The notes under the pieces: model-generated | Seen by the model: only the letters and a program-made list of their open reading frames with translations | Database searches by the model: none | Told to the model about the DNA's origin: nothing | From: Clostridium estertheticum | GTDB taxonomy: Bacteria > Bacillota > Clostridia > Clostridiales > Clostridiaceae | Direction of reading: 5' to 3' | NCBI RefSeq assembly: GCF_026650985.1 | Contig: NZ_CP086239.1 | Location: 310,001-374,000, forward strand | Length of the DNA: 64,000 nt | Made by a program: the position numbers and the translations under genes | Shown: positions 1-8,902 of the stretch, piece by piece | Numbering within the stretch: the stretch's first letter is position 1 | Layout of the letters: every line of letters begins with the position of its first letter

Positions 1-119
1 TTGGTGACATTGTAACAAGGTCTCCTGAAGATGAAGTAAAACCTAAATATCCTGAGGTAGCAAAAATTAAAAATGGAAATATTATTGTAGAACCGTATTT
101 ACCTAATAAATATATTTAA
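1..119 (+). CDS. minC: MinC septum-site inhibitor, C-terminal end (partial)
   Basis: The window opens inside a reading frame whose last 38 residues read [20 protein letters not shown] and onward to a stop at 117-119. This fits the tail of the C-terminal beta-helical domain of MinC, which blocks FtsZ ring assembly near the poles together with MinD. The assignment rests mainly on position: minD follows after 13 bases and minE after that, the usual min order in clostridia. The 5' part, including the FtsZ-inhibiting N domain, lies outside the window. Confidence 0.85.
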   Translation, partial: GDIVTRSPEDEVKPKYPEVAKIKNGNIIVEPYLPNKYI

Positions 120-132
120 TGGAGGAGTTCAC

Positions 133-936
133 ATGGGAGAATCTATAGTTATAACTTCGGGTAAGGGTGGCGTAGGTAAAACGACGACCACAGCAAATAT
201 AGGAACAGCTATCGCATCAATGGATAAGAAGGTTGTAGTAATTGATGGAGATACAGGACTTCGTAACCTCGATGTCTTGATGGGACTTGAAAATAGAGTG
301 GTTTTTACATTAGTAGATGTTATAGAAAAAAAATGTAGATTAAAACAAGCCTTAATAAAAGATAAAAGATTTAATAATTTATTTCTATTGCCAACGGCTC
401 AAACAAGAGATAAAAATGACATTAATATAAAAGATATGCTCATGGTTGTAAACGAGTTAAAAGAAGAGTTTGATTATGTTATTATAGATTGTCCTGCTGG
501 AATTGAGCAAGGGTTTGAAAATGCTATAGTTGGAGCAGATAGAGCTATTATAGTTGTAAATCCAGAGCTTACATCTGTTAGAGATGCAGATAGGGTAATA
601 GGGAAATTAGATTCTAAAGGAATTGATAGGCATGAGGTTGTAATAAACAGGATGAATTATGAAATGACAAAAAATGGGGATATGTTGTCTGTAGATGATA
701 TTATAGAATGCCTTGCAATTAAATTAATTGGAGTTGTGCCAGACGATAGGAAGGTTACAATTTCTACTAATAAAGGGGAGCCGATTGTTTTAGATGACAA
801 GTCAATTGCTGGACTCGCTTTTAAGAACATAGCAAGGCGAATAATGGGCGAGGAAGTGACCTATGCTTCACTGAATGGATCATCAAGTGAGGCAGGCTTT
901 TTTGCTACTTTAAAAAGAATGTTTAAAGCGATATGA
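133..936 (+). CDS. minD: Septum site-determining ATPase MinD
   Basis: This 267-residue protein is the membrane-associated ATPase that recruits MinC and is stimulated by MinE. It starts with a deviant Walker A motif, SGKGGVGKTTTTANIG (about residues 9-24), then IDGDTGLRNLDVLMGLENR, and has the VIIDCPAGIEQG switch region near residue 120, all typical of the MinD/ParA family. The last residues (GFFATLKRMFKAI) can form the basic amphipathic helix that binds the membrane. A GGAGGAG ribosome binding site lies just before the ATG. The length is normal, and minE follows 12 bases later in what looks like a minCDE operon. Confidence 0.98.
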   Translation: MGESIVITSGKGGVGKTTTTANIGTAIASMDKKVVVIDGDTGLRNLDVLMGLENRVVFTLVDVIEKKCRLKQALIKDKRFNNLFLLPTAQTRDKNDINIKDMLMVVNELKEEFDYVIIDCPAGIEQGFENAIVGADRAIIVVNPELTSVRDADRVIGKLDSKGIDRHEVVINRMNYEMTKNGDMLSVDDIIECLAIKLIGVVPDDRKVTISTNKGEPIVLDDKSIAGLAFKNIARRIMGEEVTYASLNGSSSEAGFFATLKRMFKAI

Positions 937-948
937 GGGGGGATATAG

Positions 949-1212
949 ATGAATGTATTGAAAATATTTTCTAATAAGATTTTCTCAAAGGATATTGCAA
1001 GTGATAGATTAAAACTAATTTTAATACATGATAGAGCAGACATTTCGCCTGATTTTTTGGAAATGATTAAAAGTGACATACTACAGGTAATTTCAAAATA
1101 CGCTGAAATAGAAACTGGAGATATAGAGGTTAGATTAACAACAAAAGATGAGTATGAAGGAAATTCACCAGCACTAATTGCCAATATACCAATAAAAAAG
1201 ATAAAAAGATAA
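949..1212 (+). CDS. minE: Cell division topological specificity factor MinE
   Basis: This 87-residue protein matches MinE in size and layout: an N-terminal part with SSD-like residues (ASDRLKLILIHDRADISPDFL, split at about residue 20-38) that contacts MinD, and a C-terminal topological domain with the pattern IEVRLTTKDE. MinE releases MinD from the membrane and so keeps division at midcell. An AGGGGGG-type ribosome binding site precedes the ATG, and the gene closes the min operon before a clear terminator. Confidence 0.96.
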   Translation: MNVLKIFSNKIFSKDIASDRLKLILIHDRADISPDFLEMIKSDILQVISKYAEIETGDIEVRLTTKDEYEGNSPALIANIPIKKIKR

Positions 1213-1220
1213 GGGATCTA

Positions 1221-1265
1221 AGCTATGTATAATTATCAACTTATGCATAGCTATTTTATTTTTAT
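1221..1265 (+). terminator. Intrinsic terminator after minE
   Basis: AGCTATGTATAA (1221-1232) pairs with TTATGCATAGCT (1241-1252), 12 pairs with one G-U, and is followed by a T-rich run. It ends the minCDE transcript before rodA. Confidence 0.85.
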
Positions 1266-1303
1266 ATGATATAATCATATTTGAGATGGAGGTAGGTTTA
1301 ATC

Positions 1304-2419
1304 ATGAAATTTCTACAAAGCCTAAGATTTAATAAGAAACTTTTAAGAGAATTAGATTATGTTACAATTATAATTACGATTTGTATCGTAATTTTTGGAT
1401 GTGTAAATATTTATAGTGCCACGGTAAAGAATTATGAAACTCACATTTTTAAATTGCAAATCATATGGTTTATAGTAGGTCTTGTTGTGATGTGTATTCT
1501 TTTGGCTTTTGATTATATGTTAATAGAAAATTATGCTGTTATAATATATTGGGCAAGCATTATACTGCTAATAATTGGTGATGTTTTTGGAAAAGTTACT
1601 AATGGTGCAAATTCTTGGATAAATATTGGCCCGGTCAATATACAACCCTCAGAATTCGCTAAAATTGGTATGACAATAATGATTGCTAAGAAATTAGATG
1701 AAATGGAAGGGAAAATCAATGATCCTAAAAATCTGCTAGAGTTAATATTTTATGCGGCAGTGCCAATGTTATTAATTGTTATTCAACCGGATATGGGAAT
1801 GACTATGGTTAGCTTTTTTATAGTGCTTGGTATATTTTATTGTATAGGACTAAATTATAAAGTGATAATTGGAGGAATAACTTCAATTTTGATTTTAGTT
1901 ATTGGTGTATGGAATTCACCACTAATGCAATCTTACTGGAAAGTAAGACTTTTATCAGTCTTTACACCTGGCAAAAATGTAACAGGTGCTGGACTTCAAC
2001 TGGATCAATCAAAACTTGCTATAGGTTCAGGAGGAATTTTTGGACGTGGATTTGGAAACGGAGTGCAATTTAATTCTATTCCAGAACATCATACAGATTT
2101 TATTTTTGCGGTTTTATCAGAGGAATGGGGACTTATTGGTGCATTATTGTTACTGTTATTATATGGTGTTCTTATATATAGATTAATAAAAATTGCGAAA
2201 GAATCTAAGGATATCTTTGGAACTGTATTATGTGTGGGGTATATTTCGAGTTTGCTGTTTTTAATAATGGAAAATATCGGGATGACCATTGGACTTATGC
2301 CTATTACAGGAATAACCCTTCCATTTGTGAGTTATGGTGGGAGTTCGATGCTGACATGTTTTATATCACTAGGACTTGTGTTAAATGTAGGGATGAGAAG
2401 AAATAAAATAAACTTTTGA
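1304..2419 (+). CDS. rodA: SEDS-family peptidoglycan glycosyltransferase RodA
   Basis: A polytopic membrane protein of 371 residues of the SEDS family (RodA/FtsW/SpoVE), which polymerises lipid II during cell elongation. Visible family motifs are GANSWINIGPVNIQPSEFAK, the central FFIVLGIFYCIGL region, a loop with FTPGKN and GSGGIFGRGFGNGVQF, and the C-terminal TGITLPFVSYGGSSML signature. About ten hydrophobic segments can be counted. The reading frame is open from 1286, but the first ATG there is part of the GGAGGT binding site, so the ATG at 1304 is preferred. Its position next to minCDE, as in other Firmicutes, favours RodA over FtsW or SpoVE, which cannot be told apart with certainty by eye. 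Confidence 0.92.
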   Translation: MKFLQSLRFNKKLLRELDYVTIIITICIVIFGCVNIYSATVKNYETHIFKLQIIWFIVGLVVMCILLAFDYMLIENYAVIIYWASIILLIIGDVFGKVTNGANSWINIGPVNIQPSEFAKIGMTIMIAKKLDEMEGKINDPKNLLELIFYAAVPMLLIVIQPDMGMTMVSFFIVLGIFYCIGLNYKVIIGGITSILILVIGVWNSPLMQSYWKVRLLSVFTPGKNVTGAGLQLDQSKLAIGSGGIFGRGFGNGVQFNSIPEHHTDFIFAVLSEEWGLIGALLLLLLYGVLIYRLIKIAKESKDIFGTVLCVGYISSLLFLIMENIGMTIGLMPITGITLPFVSYGGSSMLTCFISLGLVLNVGMRRNKINF

Positions 2420-2485
2420 TGATATTTCAGCGCTATATGCGATGATTTAATATATTTTATAAAAATTACACTAGGGGGGAAAGAT

Positions 2486-2860
2486 ATGAGAATAGCATTA
2501 GTAGCACATGATAAAAAAAAGGAAGATATGATTGACTTTGCAAAACGATACAAGGATATTTTAGCTAAACATGAATTATATGGAACTGGTACAACAGGGA
2601 AATTAATAAATGAAGAAGTTGGTCTTCCTGTTACTAGATTTTTATCAGGACCACTCGGAGGCGACCAACAAATAGGTGCTAAACTTGCTCAGGGTGAAAT
2701 GGATATGATAATTTTTCTTCGGGATCCACTAACACCTCAACCTCATGAACCTGATATTTCAGCACTTCTTAGGTTATGCGATGTACATTGCATTCCGCTT
2801 GCTACAAATTTAGGTACAGCTGAAGTTTTGATGAGAAGTTTAAAAGATCGTGAATATTAA
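2486..2860 (+). CDS. mgsA: Methylglyoxal synthase
   Basis: Converts dihydroxyacetone phosphate to methylglyoxal and phosphate, a bypass of lower glycolysis used when phosphate is short. The 124-residue protein shows [11 protein letters not shown] at the N-terminus, GTGTTGKL at about 36-43, [12 protein letters not shown] with the phosphate-binding Gly/Asp residues, and the family signature [19 protein letters not shown] followed by [11 protein letters not shown]. The length is usual for the family. A GGGGGGAAAG site precedes the ATG. It follows rodA after 66 bases and is closed by its own terminator. Confidence 0.97.
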   Translation: MRIALVAHDKKKEDMIDFAKRYKDILAKHELYGTGTTGKLINEEVGLPVTRFLSGPLGGDQQIGAKLAQGEMDMIIFLRDPLTPQPHEPDISALLRLCDVHCIPLATNLGTAEVLMRSLKDREY

Positions 2861-2875
2861 TAATATATGATTGGG

Positions 2876-2906
2876 AGCACTGTATTTATACAGTGCTTTT
2901 CTTGTT
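2876..2906 (+). terminator. Intrinsic terminator after mgsA
   Basis: A perfect 9-bp stem AGCACTGTA/TACAGTGCT with loop TTTA, followed by TTTTCTTGTTTT. Confidence 0.93.
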
Positions 2907-3002
2907 TTAGATGATTAATATATCTTTTTTCTTATAATTTGTAATATAAATGCTGAAAATTAAATATATATAAAGAGTAAAAGATTGTATAAGGGGGAGC
3001 AA

Positions 3003-3386
3003 ATGGGAAATTATAATACGCAGTACCAAAGCTATTATAATAATTTAGCTAGAAGGCAAAGAGGTACAAATAAATTTCATAGTGAAAACTATAAACATAG
3101 CAGTGTATCAGATTTATATATAAAGAGATTAACAAGGGAGTTAATTGGAGTTCTTACATTATTCATTATTGTTTTGCTTCTCAAAGTAGTTATTACACCG
3201 AAAACACAATTTGCATATAATTATTCTAAGGAAGCGATAAATAAACAATATAATTATAGTATATTACTTGGAAAAGTAAGGGACATTAGATTTAATGATG
3301 TGAAAACAATTACGATAAAATTTTTAGATAAAGTTAAAAGTACGATACCTAAGGAAAATGGAATAAATAATAATATTAATTTTTAG
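3003..3386 (+). CDS. SpoIVFA-like membrane protein lacking an M23 domain
   Basis: This 127-residue protein has a basic, Tyr/Asn-rich cytoplasmic N-terminus (GNYNTQYQSYYNNLARRQRG), one membrane segment near residues 45-65 (LIGVLTLFIIVLLLKVVIT), and a short outside part ending in NNNINF. It lies directly upstream of the SpoIVFB-like M50 protease, the place where clostridia and bacilli carry the SpoIVFA-type partner, normally about 250 residues with a C-terminal LytM/M23 domain. Here the frame stops right after the linker and only 49 bases separate it from the next gene, so no M23 remnant fits. The assignment rests on position and topology. The ATG at 3003 is chosen because AAGGGGGAG ends three bases before it. 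Confidence 0.6.
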   Translation: MGNYNTQYQSYYNNLARRQRGTNKFHSENYKHSSVSDLYIKRLTRELIGVLTLFIIVLLLKVVITPKTQFAYNYSKEAINKQYNYSILLGKVRDIRFNDVKTITIKFLDKVKSTIPKENGINNNINF

Positions 3387-3435
3387 TAAATGGAGTGATT
3401 TTTTTGCATCTTTAGTAATTGCTTTGGGGGATTAA

Positions 3436-4296
3436 TTGATAAAAATAAGTAAGTTATTTATACCGTATATTATTTTGCTAATAGTATTAGGATTTAAAGG
3501 GAAATTAGTAATATCTTTTGTTTTCGTATTCCTCCATGAGTTAATGCATTATTTAACTGCAAGAATTTTAGGGTTTTCTGGTTTTGATATAGAAATACTT
3601 CCTGTAGGTGCAGTACTTAAGCTTAAAGACTTAGATGAAGCAAATGCCAAAGAGGATTTAATAATTTCTTTATCAGGACCATTACTAAACTTATTACTTG
3701 CATTCATTTTTTATATTCTATTTATAATATTTAAAAGGCCTTATTTTGATTTGATTTGTAATAGCAATTTAGCAATAGGTATATTTAATCTTATACCAGC
3801 TTTCCCATTAGATGGGGGGAGGGTGCTTCGTGATATGCTTAGTTTTAATAATATCTATAGAAGAGCTAATGAAATCACAATTAGGGTTAGTATGATTCTT
3901 GGAAGTGTTTTTATGCTTATATATTTTATAAGTGTATCTGCAAATAGGGGGAATTTTAATTTAGGCTTAATTTCAATATTTATTTTAATATCTTCAATTA
4001 AAGAGAAGGAAAGGATAGTATATTTGATTATGGGCTACATTATTAAGAAAAAATATAGATTTATAAAGCGAGGATATGTGGAGAATAGAAGTATATCTAT
4101 TTTTTGTGAGAAAAGCTTATTATATGTTTTAGGAATAATTGATAAAAATAAATATAATTTGTTTACTGTACTTGATGGAAATATGTGCGTAATCGAGACA
4201 TTGTATGAGGAAGAAATAATCGAAGCAATAAAAACATATGGTAATATAAGTTTAAATGAATATATTGATATTAAAAAATTAAAACATATTTTATGA
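3436..4296 (+). CDS. SpoIVFB-like site-2 metalloprotease (M50)
   Basis: A 286-residue intramembrane zinc metalloprotease. In Bacillus SpoIVFB cuts pro-sigma-K during sporulation; whether this one has that substrate is inferred. The zinc motif HELMH lies in FVFLHELMHYLTARILG (about residues 34-50), and the second metal ligand sits in NLIPAFPLDGGRVLRD (about 118-133), both typical of M50B. Four to six membrane segments surround these. The C-terminal 90 residues are soluble and could be a degenerate CBS-like domain. The start is a TTG five bases after GGGGGA, and no better in-frame start is seen. It follows the SpoIVFA-like gene, consistent with a protease/regulator pair. Confidence 0.85.
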   Translation: MIKISKLFIPYIILLIVLGFKGKLVISFVFVFLHELMHYLTARILGFSGFDIEILPVGAVLKLKDLDEANAKEDLIISLSGPLLNLLLAFIFYILFIIFKRPYFDLICNSNLAIGIFNLIPAFPLDGGRVLRDMLSFNNIYRRANEITIRVSMILGSVFMLIYFISVSANRGNFNLGLISIFILISSIKEKERIVYLIMGYIIKKKYRFIKRGYVENRSISIFCEKSLLYVLGIIDKNKYNLFTVLDGNMCVIETLYEEEIIEAIKTYGNISLNEYIDIKKLKHIL

Positions 4297-4317
4297 TATA
4301 TCTTGCATCAAAATGAT

Positions 4318-4347
4318 CAACCTATTATTAGGTTGGTTATTTTATTT
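4318..4347 (+). terminator. Terminator after the M50 protease gene
   Basis: Stem CAACCTA/TAGGTTG (7 bp) with loop TTAT, followed by GTTATTTTATTTT. Confidence 0.8.
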
Positions 4348-4459
4348 TAAAGGATAAAAATTTTTAGTTTTGAGATTTAAGACTCATGTGTTAAAATAAA
4401 ATAATGTAATGTACGTAAATAATTATTTACTGTAGATGAAAAAACGAGGAGTGGTTTCT

Positions 4460-6313
4460 ATGAATAAAATTTCCGATGATATCTTGTTTAAGGTTGAAAA
4501 ACCTGCTAGATATATAGGTGGAGAACTAAATTGTTGTTATAAAGATATAGATAAAATTGATATAAGATTTGCTTTTTGTTTCCCAGATGTATATGAGGTG
4601 GGTATGTCACATTTAGGAAGTAGAATACTTTATCATGTTTTGAATGAAAGAGTTGATACTTATTGTGAAAGAGCTTTTGCACCTTGGCCAGATATGGAAA
4701 AACAAATGAGAGATAACAATATATCTTTGTACGCATTAGAGAGTAAGGATTCTTTAAAAGAGTTTGACTTTTTAGGATTTACTCTTCAATATGAAATGAG
4801 TTACACAAACATTCTTAATATGCTTGATATGTCAGGCATTACTATAAGAGCGTCTAAGAGAGGTGACGATGAACCTATAATTATGGCTGGTGGTCCATGT
4901 GCCTATAACCCTGAACCATTATACGATATAGTGGATTTCTTTGAACTTGGTGATGGTGAAGAGATAATGAATGAGGTATTAGATGTTTATAAAAACTATA
5001 AAGGCAAGAAGAAAGAATTTTTAAGAGAAATATCTAAAATAAGGGGAGTATATGTTCCTTCATTATATGAGGTATCTTATAATGAGGATAATACTATACG
5101 TGAATTTAAACCTAAATATGATGATGTTCCCAGGAGTGTTAAGAAAAGATTTGTAGTAGATTTTGATAAAGTTGCTTATCCAGAGAAAATAGTAGTTCCA
5201 TATACTGAAATAGTACATGATAGGGTAATACTCGAGACATTTAGAGGGTGTACCAATGGATGTAGATTTTGTCAGGCTGGAATGATATATAGACCAGTTA
5301 GAGAAAAAAGCACTGCTACCCTTATCGATGAAGCAGATAAATTATTAAAGAGTACCGGATATAGAGAAATATCTTTAAGCTCTTTAAGTATTTGTGATTA
5401 TTCTGATATTAAAAACCTTGTAACAACCCTTATAGAGAAAAATAAGGAGGACCACGTTAGTGTATCGCTGCCGTCTATTAGGATAAATTCTTTCTCGGTG
5501 GACTTAATTAAGGAAATACAAAAGGTGAAAAAAACTGGTATAACTTTTGCACCTGAAGCAGGGACACAGAGAATGCGAGATATTATAAATAAAGGTGTAA
5601 CAGAAGAGCAAGTATTAGAAGCAGTTAGTAGTGTATTTGCTTCAGGTTGGTCAACTATAAAACTTTACTTTATGGTGGGACTTCCTTATGAGACATTAGA
5701 GGATGTACGTGGCATTGCAGAGCTTTCAGATAAAGTTGCAGGGGAATACTTTAAAATCCCGAAAGAAACACGAAAAAGAGGATTAAGAGTTACTACAAGT
5801 ACAGCTATATTTGTACCGAAACCATTTACTCCATTTCAATGGGTACCTCAAAGCAGAATGGAGGATGTAGTTGAAAAAATAAAGGCAGTTAAGTATGCAA
5901 TCAAAAGTAAGGCAGTTACATACAATTATCATGAATCAATAGTTTCGTACTTAGAGGCAGTTATGGCTAGAGGCGACAGACGAATTTGTGATGTTATAAT
6001 AAAGGCATTTGAAAAAGGTGCAAAATTTGATGGTTGGGGCGAATATTTTAACTTTGAAATATGGAAGGAAGCGATGGAGGAATGCGGAGTCTCTGGGGAT
6101 TTCTATGCTTATCGCGAAAGAAGTTATGATGAAGTACTTCCATGGGATTTCATAGATATTGGTGTAAATAAAGAGTATTTAATAAATGAAAATGAAAAAG
6201 CTAAAAAAGTAGAATTAACTCAAAATTGCAAAGATGGCTGCACGCAGTGTGGGGTTAATGTTAACTTTAAAGAAGGGACGTGTTTTAACGGTGCGTTATT
6301 TAATCAAGTATAG
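4460..6313 (+). CDS. Radical SAM protein, TIGR03960 family
   Basis: A 617-residue radical-SAM enzyme with an N-terminal B12-binding-like region (FPDVYEVGMSHLGSRILYHV, about residues 40-60) and the cluster-binding Cx3Cx2C in FRGCTNGCRFCQAG (about 270-283). The C-terminal CKDGCTQCG and a last Cys may hold a second metal site. The family (TIGR03960) is almost always next to the TIGR03936/DUF2344 gene, as here, and before rng and rplU. Its reaction is not established to my knowledge. ATG 4460 follows CGAGGAG; an upstream in-frame ATG at 4436 lacks such a site. The end overlaps the next gene by 23 bases. Confidence 0.93.
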   Translation: MNKISDDILFKVEKPARYIGGELNCCYKDIDKIDIRFAFCFPDVYEVGMSHLGSRILYHVLNERVDTYCERAFAPWPDMEKQMRDNNISLYALESKDSLKEFDFLGFTLQYEMSYTNILNMLDMSGITIRASKRGDDEPIIMAGGPCAYNPEPLYDIVDFFELGDGEEIMNEVLDVYKNYKGKKKEFLREISKIRGVYVPSLYEVSYNEDNTIREFKPKYDDVPRSVKKRFVVDFDKVAYPEKIVVPYTEIVHDRVILETFRGCTNGCRFCQAGMIYRPVREKSTATLIDEADKLLKSTGYREISLSSLSICDYSDIKNLVTTLIEKNKEDHVSVSLPSIRINSFSVDLIKEIQKVKKTGITFAPEAGTQRMRDIINKGVTEEQVLEAVSSVFASGWSTIKLYFMVGLPYETLEDVRGIAELSDKVAGEYFKIPKETRKRGLRVTTSTAIFVPKPFTPFQWVPQSRMEDVVEKIKAVKYAIKSKAVTYNYHESIVSYLEAVMARGDRRICDVIIKAFEKGAKFDGWGEYFNFEIWKEAMEECGVSGDFYAYRERSYDEVLPWDFIDIGVNKEYLINENEKAKKVELTQNCKDGCTQCGVNVNFKEGTCFNGALFNQV

Positions 6314-6992
6314 TAAGGAAAGTGAGATTAAATTTGTTGCTCACTTAGATTTAATGAGAACTATCCAAAAGATAATTAAAAGATCAGAACTTCCAATTGG
6401 GTATTCAAAAGGTTTCAATCCTCACATGGCAGTATCTATCGCGCAACCATTGTCAGTGGGGGTACATTCAAATGGTGAATATATGGATGTAGTACTAGTT
6501 GACGAACTAGATGAAAACTATATTATGGATAAAATGAATGAGAATACACCACGTGGAATTAAAATTTTGGATGTTGTAAAAGTAATCCCGGTTGAGGGAA
6601 CAAAGCAAAAGCAAGCTATGGCAATTATTGATGCAGCTAGATACACTATTAAATTTAAATGCACGGATATAGAAGGTATTAAAGAAAAAATGGATGATCT
6701 ATGTGCTTTGGACGAATGGAATATTATTAAAATCAGCAAAAAAAGTGGAGAAAAGTTGGTTAATATAAAACAATTTATTCATGAGTTCGATTATAACGTA
6801 GATAATTTTGTGATTTCTATTAAAGTCCTTATTTCTTGCGGTAGTCGAGATAATTTATCTGCTAGTCTACTTTGTGAATATATAAAGGAAAACCTAGAGT
6901 TTATTAATAAAGAGACTTTTGTTGATATAACTCGCGAAGAAATGTATGCATATAAAGATGAAAAATTAGTCACTCTTAGCGAGTTTTTCTAA
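6291..6992 (+). CDS. TIGR03936/DUF2344 protein, partner of the radical SAM enzyme
   Basis: A 234-residue soluble protein opening with the family signature RYLIKYSKESEIKFVAHLDL and, near residue 40, GYSKGFNPHMAVSIAQPL. In some bacteria this domain is fused to the C-terminus of the radical-SAM protein encoded just upstream, so the two probably act together; the reaction is unknown to me. The frame is open from 6234, but family members begin at the RYLIKYS block, which puts the start at GTG 6291 inside the end of the preceding gene. AGAAGGGA lies 13 bases upstream, a rather long spacing that suggests translational coupling. Confidence 0.9.
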   Translation: MRYLIKYSKESEIKFVAHLDLMRTIQKIIKRSELPIGYSKGFNPHMAVSIAQPLSVGVHSNGEYMDVVLVDELDENYIMDKMNENTPRGIKILDVVKVIPVEGTKQKQAMAIIDAARYTIKFKCTDIEGIKEKMDDLCALDEWNIIKISKKSGEKLVNIKQFIHEFDYNVDNFVISIKVLISCGSRDNLSASLLCEYIKENLEFINKETFVDITREEMYAYKDEKLVTLSEFF

Positions 6993-7017
6993 AATAGTAA
7001 AATAGGAGTGGGTCAAA

Positions 7018-8460
7018 ATGAAAGAAATATATATTGAAAGACAAGAAGAGATTTTGAGGATAGCAATAAAGGAAAACAACAAACTAAAGGAATGTTTTAT
7101 AGAGGAAGAGAATAGTGGACCAGTTCCAGGGGAAATTTATAAAGGCGTAGTAAAAAATATTGTTCCAGCAATTAAGTGTGCTTTTATAGATATTGGTCAT
7201 AATAAAGATTGTTATATGTATCTTGATGAAAAGTTTCATAATACCAAGATAAAAAAAGGTGATGAACTTATAGTAGAAGTTCTAAAAGAGGCAATAGATA
7301 AAAAAGGGGCAAAAGTAACTAGTGCTTTTGGTATTCCCGGTACTTACTGCGTTGTTGTTAATATGAATAAAAATATTAGTTTTTCAAAAAAAATAAATAA
7401 TAAAGATTTTGTAGCGTTGGTTGAGAGGGCATTAATTAAACCGAAAGATATTGGGGTAATGATTAGAACTAATGCTGCCCAGGTTGATATCAATACTTTA
7501 AATGATGAAGTTGAAGCTTTATATGAGATATATAAGAACCTTATTAAACGCTCTGAGTATTCAAGAAACCCTATTTTGTTATTTAGTGATGCAGGGGCGC
7601 TAAACAGAACATTGCGTGATATTTTAGATAAAAACACTTTTAAAATAGTATTGAATAATGAAAGTGATTTTGAGTTTGCGAAAAAAAGTACGCAGACTCG
7701 ATCTGACATTGATGTAAAGGTTGAACTTCATAATGAGAGTAGGATGTTATTCGATTATTATGGAATAGAAAAAGAAATACTAAGTCTACGAAATCACAGG
7801 ATTACACTAAAATGTGGTGGGAATATTGTTATTGATAAAACTGAGGCAATGTATGTAATTGATATTAATTCAGGGAAAAATATAAAAAGTCGTTCGATTC
7901 AAAAGACTGCACAAACTACTAATATTGAGGCAGCGACAGAAATAGCAAGGCAGATAAGACTTCGAAATCTAAGTGGAATCATTATAATAGATTTTATTGA
8001 TACTGAGGACATAGATGTTAGAAAAAGCATATTAAGTGTTCTAAGAGATGGATTTGAGGACGATAAAAATAAGACAGTGATTTATCCATTTACAGAGCTT
8101 AACCTAGTCCAGATTGCAAGGAGGAGGCGAGGTAAGTCTATATATGAATTCATTGAGGAACCTTGCACGGTCTGCGGTGGGAAGAGTAGTAGGGTTAAAT
8201 TAGCTTATATGCAATTTTTAATTAGAAATGAAATTTTTAAGATTAACAGTGAACAGGTTTTATTAGACATATATATTGAAATTGGTGAAGTTTATAAGAA
8301 AGATATCATGGATAATGTTTTAGAATTTGCAAGGCAAATAGGTGCTATAGAAAATAAAATTTATGTAAATTTTATTCCTCATTTGGATAAATTTAAAGTA
8401 GAATCGCTAATTTTTGCAAATCAAATAAGAAATTTGCAAACATATAAGATATATGGGTAA
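7018..8460 (+). CDS. rng: Ribonuclease G (RNase E/G family)
   Basis: A 480-residue endoribonuclease that cuts single-stranded RNA, acting in mRNA decay and rRNA maturation. The S1 RNA-binding domain lies at about residues 35-110 (GEIYKGVVKNIVPAIKCAFI). The DNase-I-like catalytic core contains the two metal-binding Asp residues at about D282 (VIDINSGK) and D325 (IIIDFIDTED); their spacing of 43 equals that in E. coli RNase E. The zinc-link motif is PCTVCGG (about residue 383). The long C-terminal scaffold of RNase E is absent, as in RNase G. AGGAGTGGG lies before the ATG. Its place before rplU is conserved in clostridia. Confidence 0.96.
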   Translation: MKEIYIERQEEILRIAIKENNKLKECFIEEENSGPVPGEIYKGVVKNIVPAIKCAFIDIGHNKDCYMYLDEKFHNTKIKKGDELIVEVLKEAIDKKGAKVTSAFGIPGTYCVVVNMNKNISFSKKINNKDFVALVERALIKPKDIGVMIRTNAAQVDINTLNDEVEALYEIYKNLIKRSEYSRNPILLFSDAGALNRTLRDILDKNTFKIVLNNESDFEFAKKSTQTRSDIDVKVELHNESRMLFDYYGIEKEILSLRNHRITLKCGGNIVIDKTEAMYVIDINSGKNIKSRSIQKTAQTTNIEAATEIARQIRLRNLSGIIIIDFIDTEDIDVRKSILSVLRDGFEDDKNKTVIYPFTELNLVQIARRRRGKSIYEFIEEPCTVCGGKSSRVKLAYMQFLIRNEIFKINSEQVLLDIYIEIGEVYKKDIMDNVLEFARQIGAIENKIYVNFIPHLDKFKVESLIFANQIRNLQTYKIYG

Positions 8461-8466
8461 ATATAC

Positions 8467-8495
8467 TTTACAAACATCTTCTTATATGTTAAAAT
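8467..8495 (+). promoter_or_regulatory. Predicted sigma-A promoter of rplU-prp-rpmA
   Basis: TTTACA (8467-8472) and TAAAAT (8490-8495) with a 17-bp spacer; transcription would start near 8502, at the 5' end of the L21 leader. Confidence 0.7.
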
Positions 8496-8501
8496 GTCCT
8501 T

Positions 8502-8582
8502 TGTAGACCGCACACGTAAGGTTGTAAACATACTTTATTATTAGGTATGTACCTGGGATGGCGAGACTGGATCAAGGAGGTG
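8502..8582 (+). ncRNA. Ribosomal protein L21 leader RNA
   Basis: Between rng and rplU lies the conserved pattern of the Firmicute L21 leader: ACCGCACACGTAAGGTTGTA, then a hairpin CATAC/GTATG (8528-8551), then GATGGCGAGACTGGAT running into the ribosome binding site AAGGAGG. I recognise this from the Rfam L21_leader family. The leader is believed to bind L21 and lower expression of the L21-L27 operon (inference for this organism). A predicted promoter sits immediately upstream. Confidence 0.85.
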
Positions 8583-8588
8583 TATTTT

Positions 8589-8900
8589 ATGTACGCAGTT
8601 GTAGTAACTGGTGGAAAACAATACAGAGTTCAAGAAGGAGACGTTTTATTCGTTGAAAAATTGAATGCTGAAGTTGAAACAACAATTGAGTTAAATGAAG
8701 TTCTTGCAGTAGGTAAGGAAGATGGTTTGATAGTTGGAAAACCTGTAGTTGAAGGAGCTAAAGTTGTTGCTAAAGTATTAGCACAAGGAAAAGCTAAAAA
8801 GATTATAGTTTTCAAATTTAAGAGAAAGTTAGATTATAGAAAGAAACAAGGACATAGACAATCATATACTAAAATTCAAATCGAGAAGATAGAAGCTTAG
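8589..8900 (+). CDS. rplU: 50S ribosomal protein bL21
   Basis: The 103-residue protein starts [20 protein letters not shown] and contains the C-terminal signature [17 protein letters not shown], both diagnostic of L21, which binds 23S rRNA. Length is standard. The open frame extends up to 8547, but the L21 leader lies there and the site AAGGAGG (8574-8580) sets the start at ATG 8589. It heads the conserved rplU-prp-rpmA operon. Confidence 0.99.
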   Translation: MYAVVVTGGKQYRVQEGDVLFVEKLNAEVETTIELNEVLAVGKEDGLIVGKPVVEGAKVVAKVLAQGKAKKIIVFKFKRKLDYRKKQGHRQSYTKIQIEKIEA

Positions 8901-8902
8901 TA

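Noticed and set aside
861-1184. 107-codon open frame on the minus strand across minD/minE
   Set aside because: It is opposite two clear genes, has no binding site and no recognisable motif; AT-rich antisense frame.
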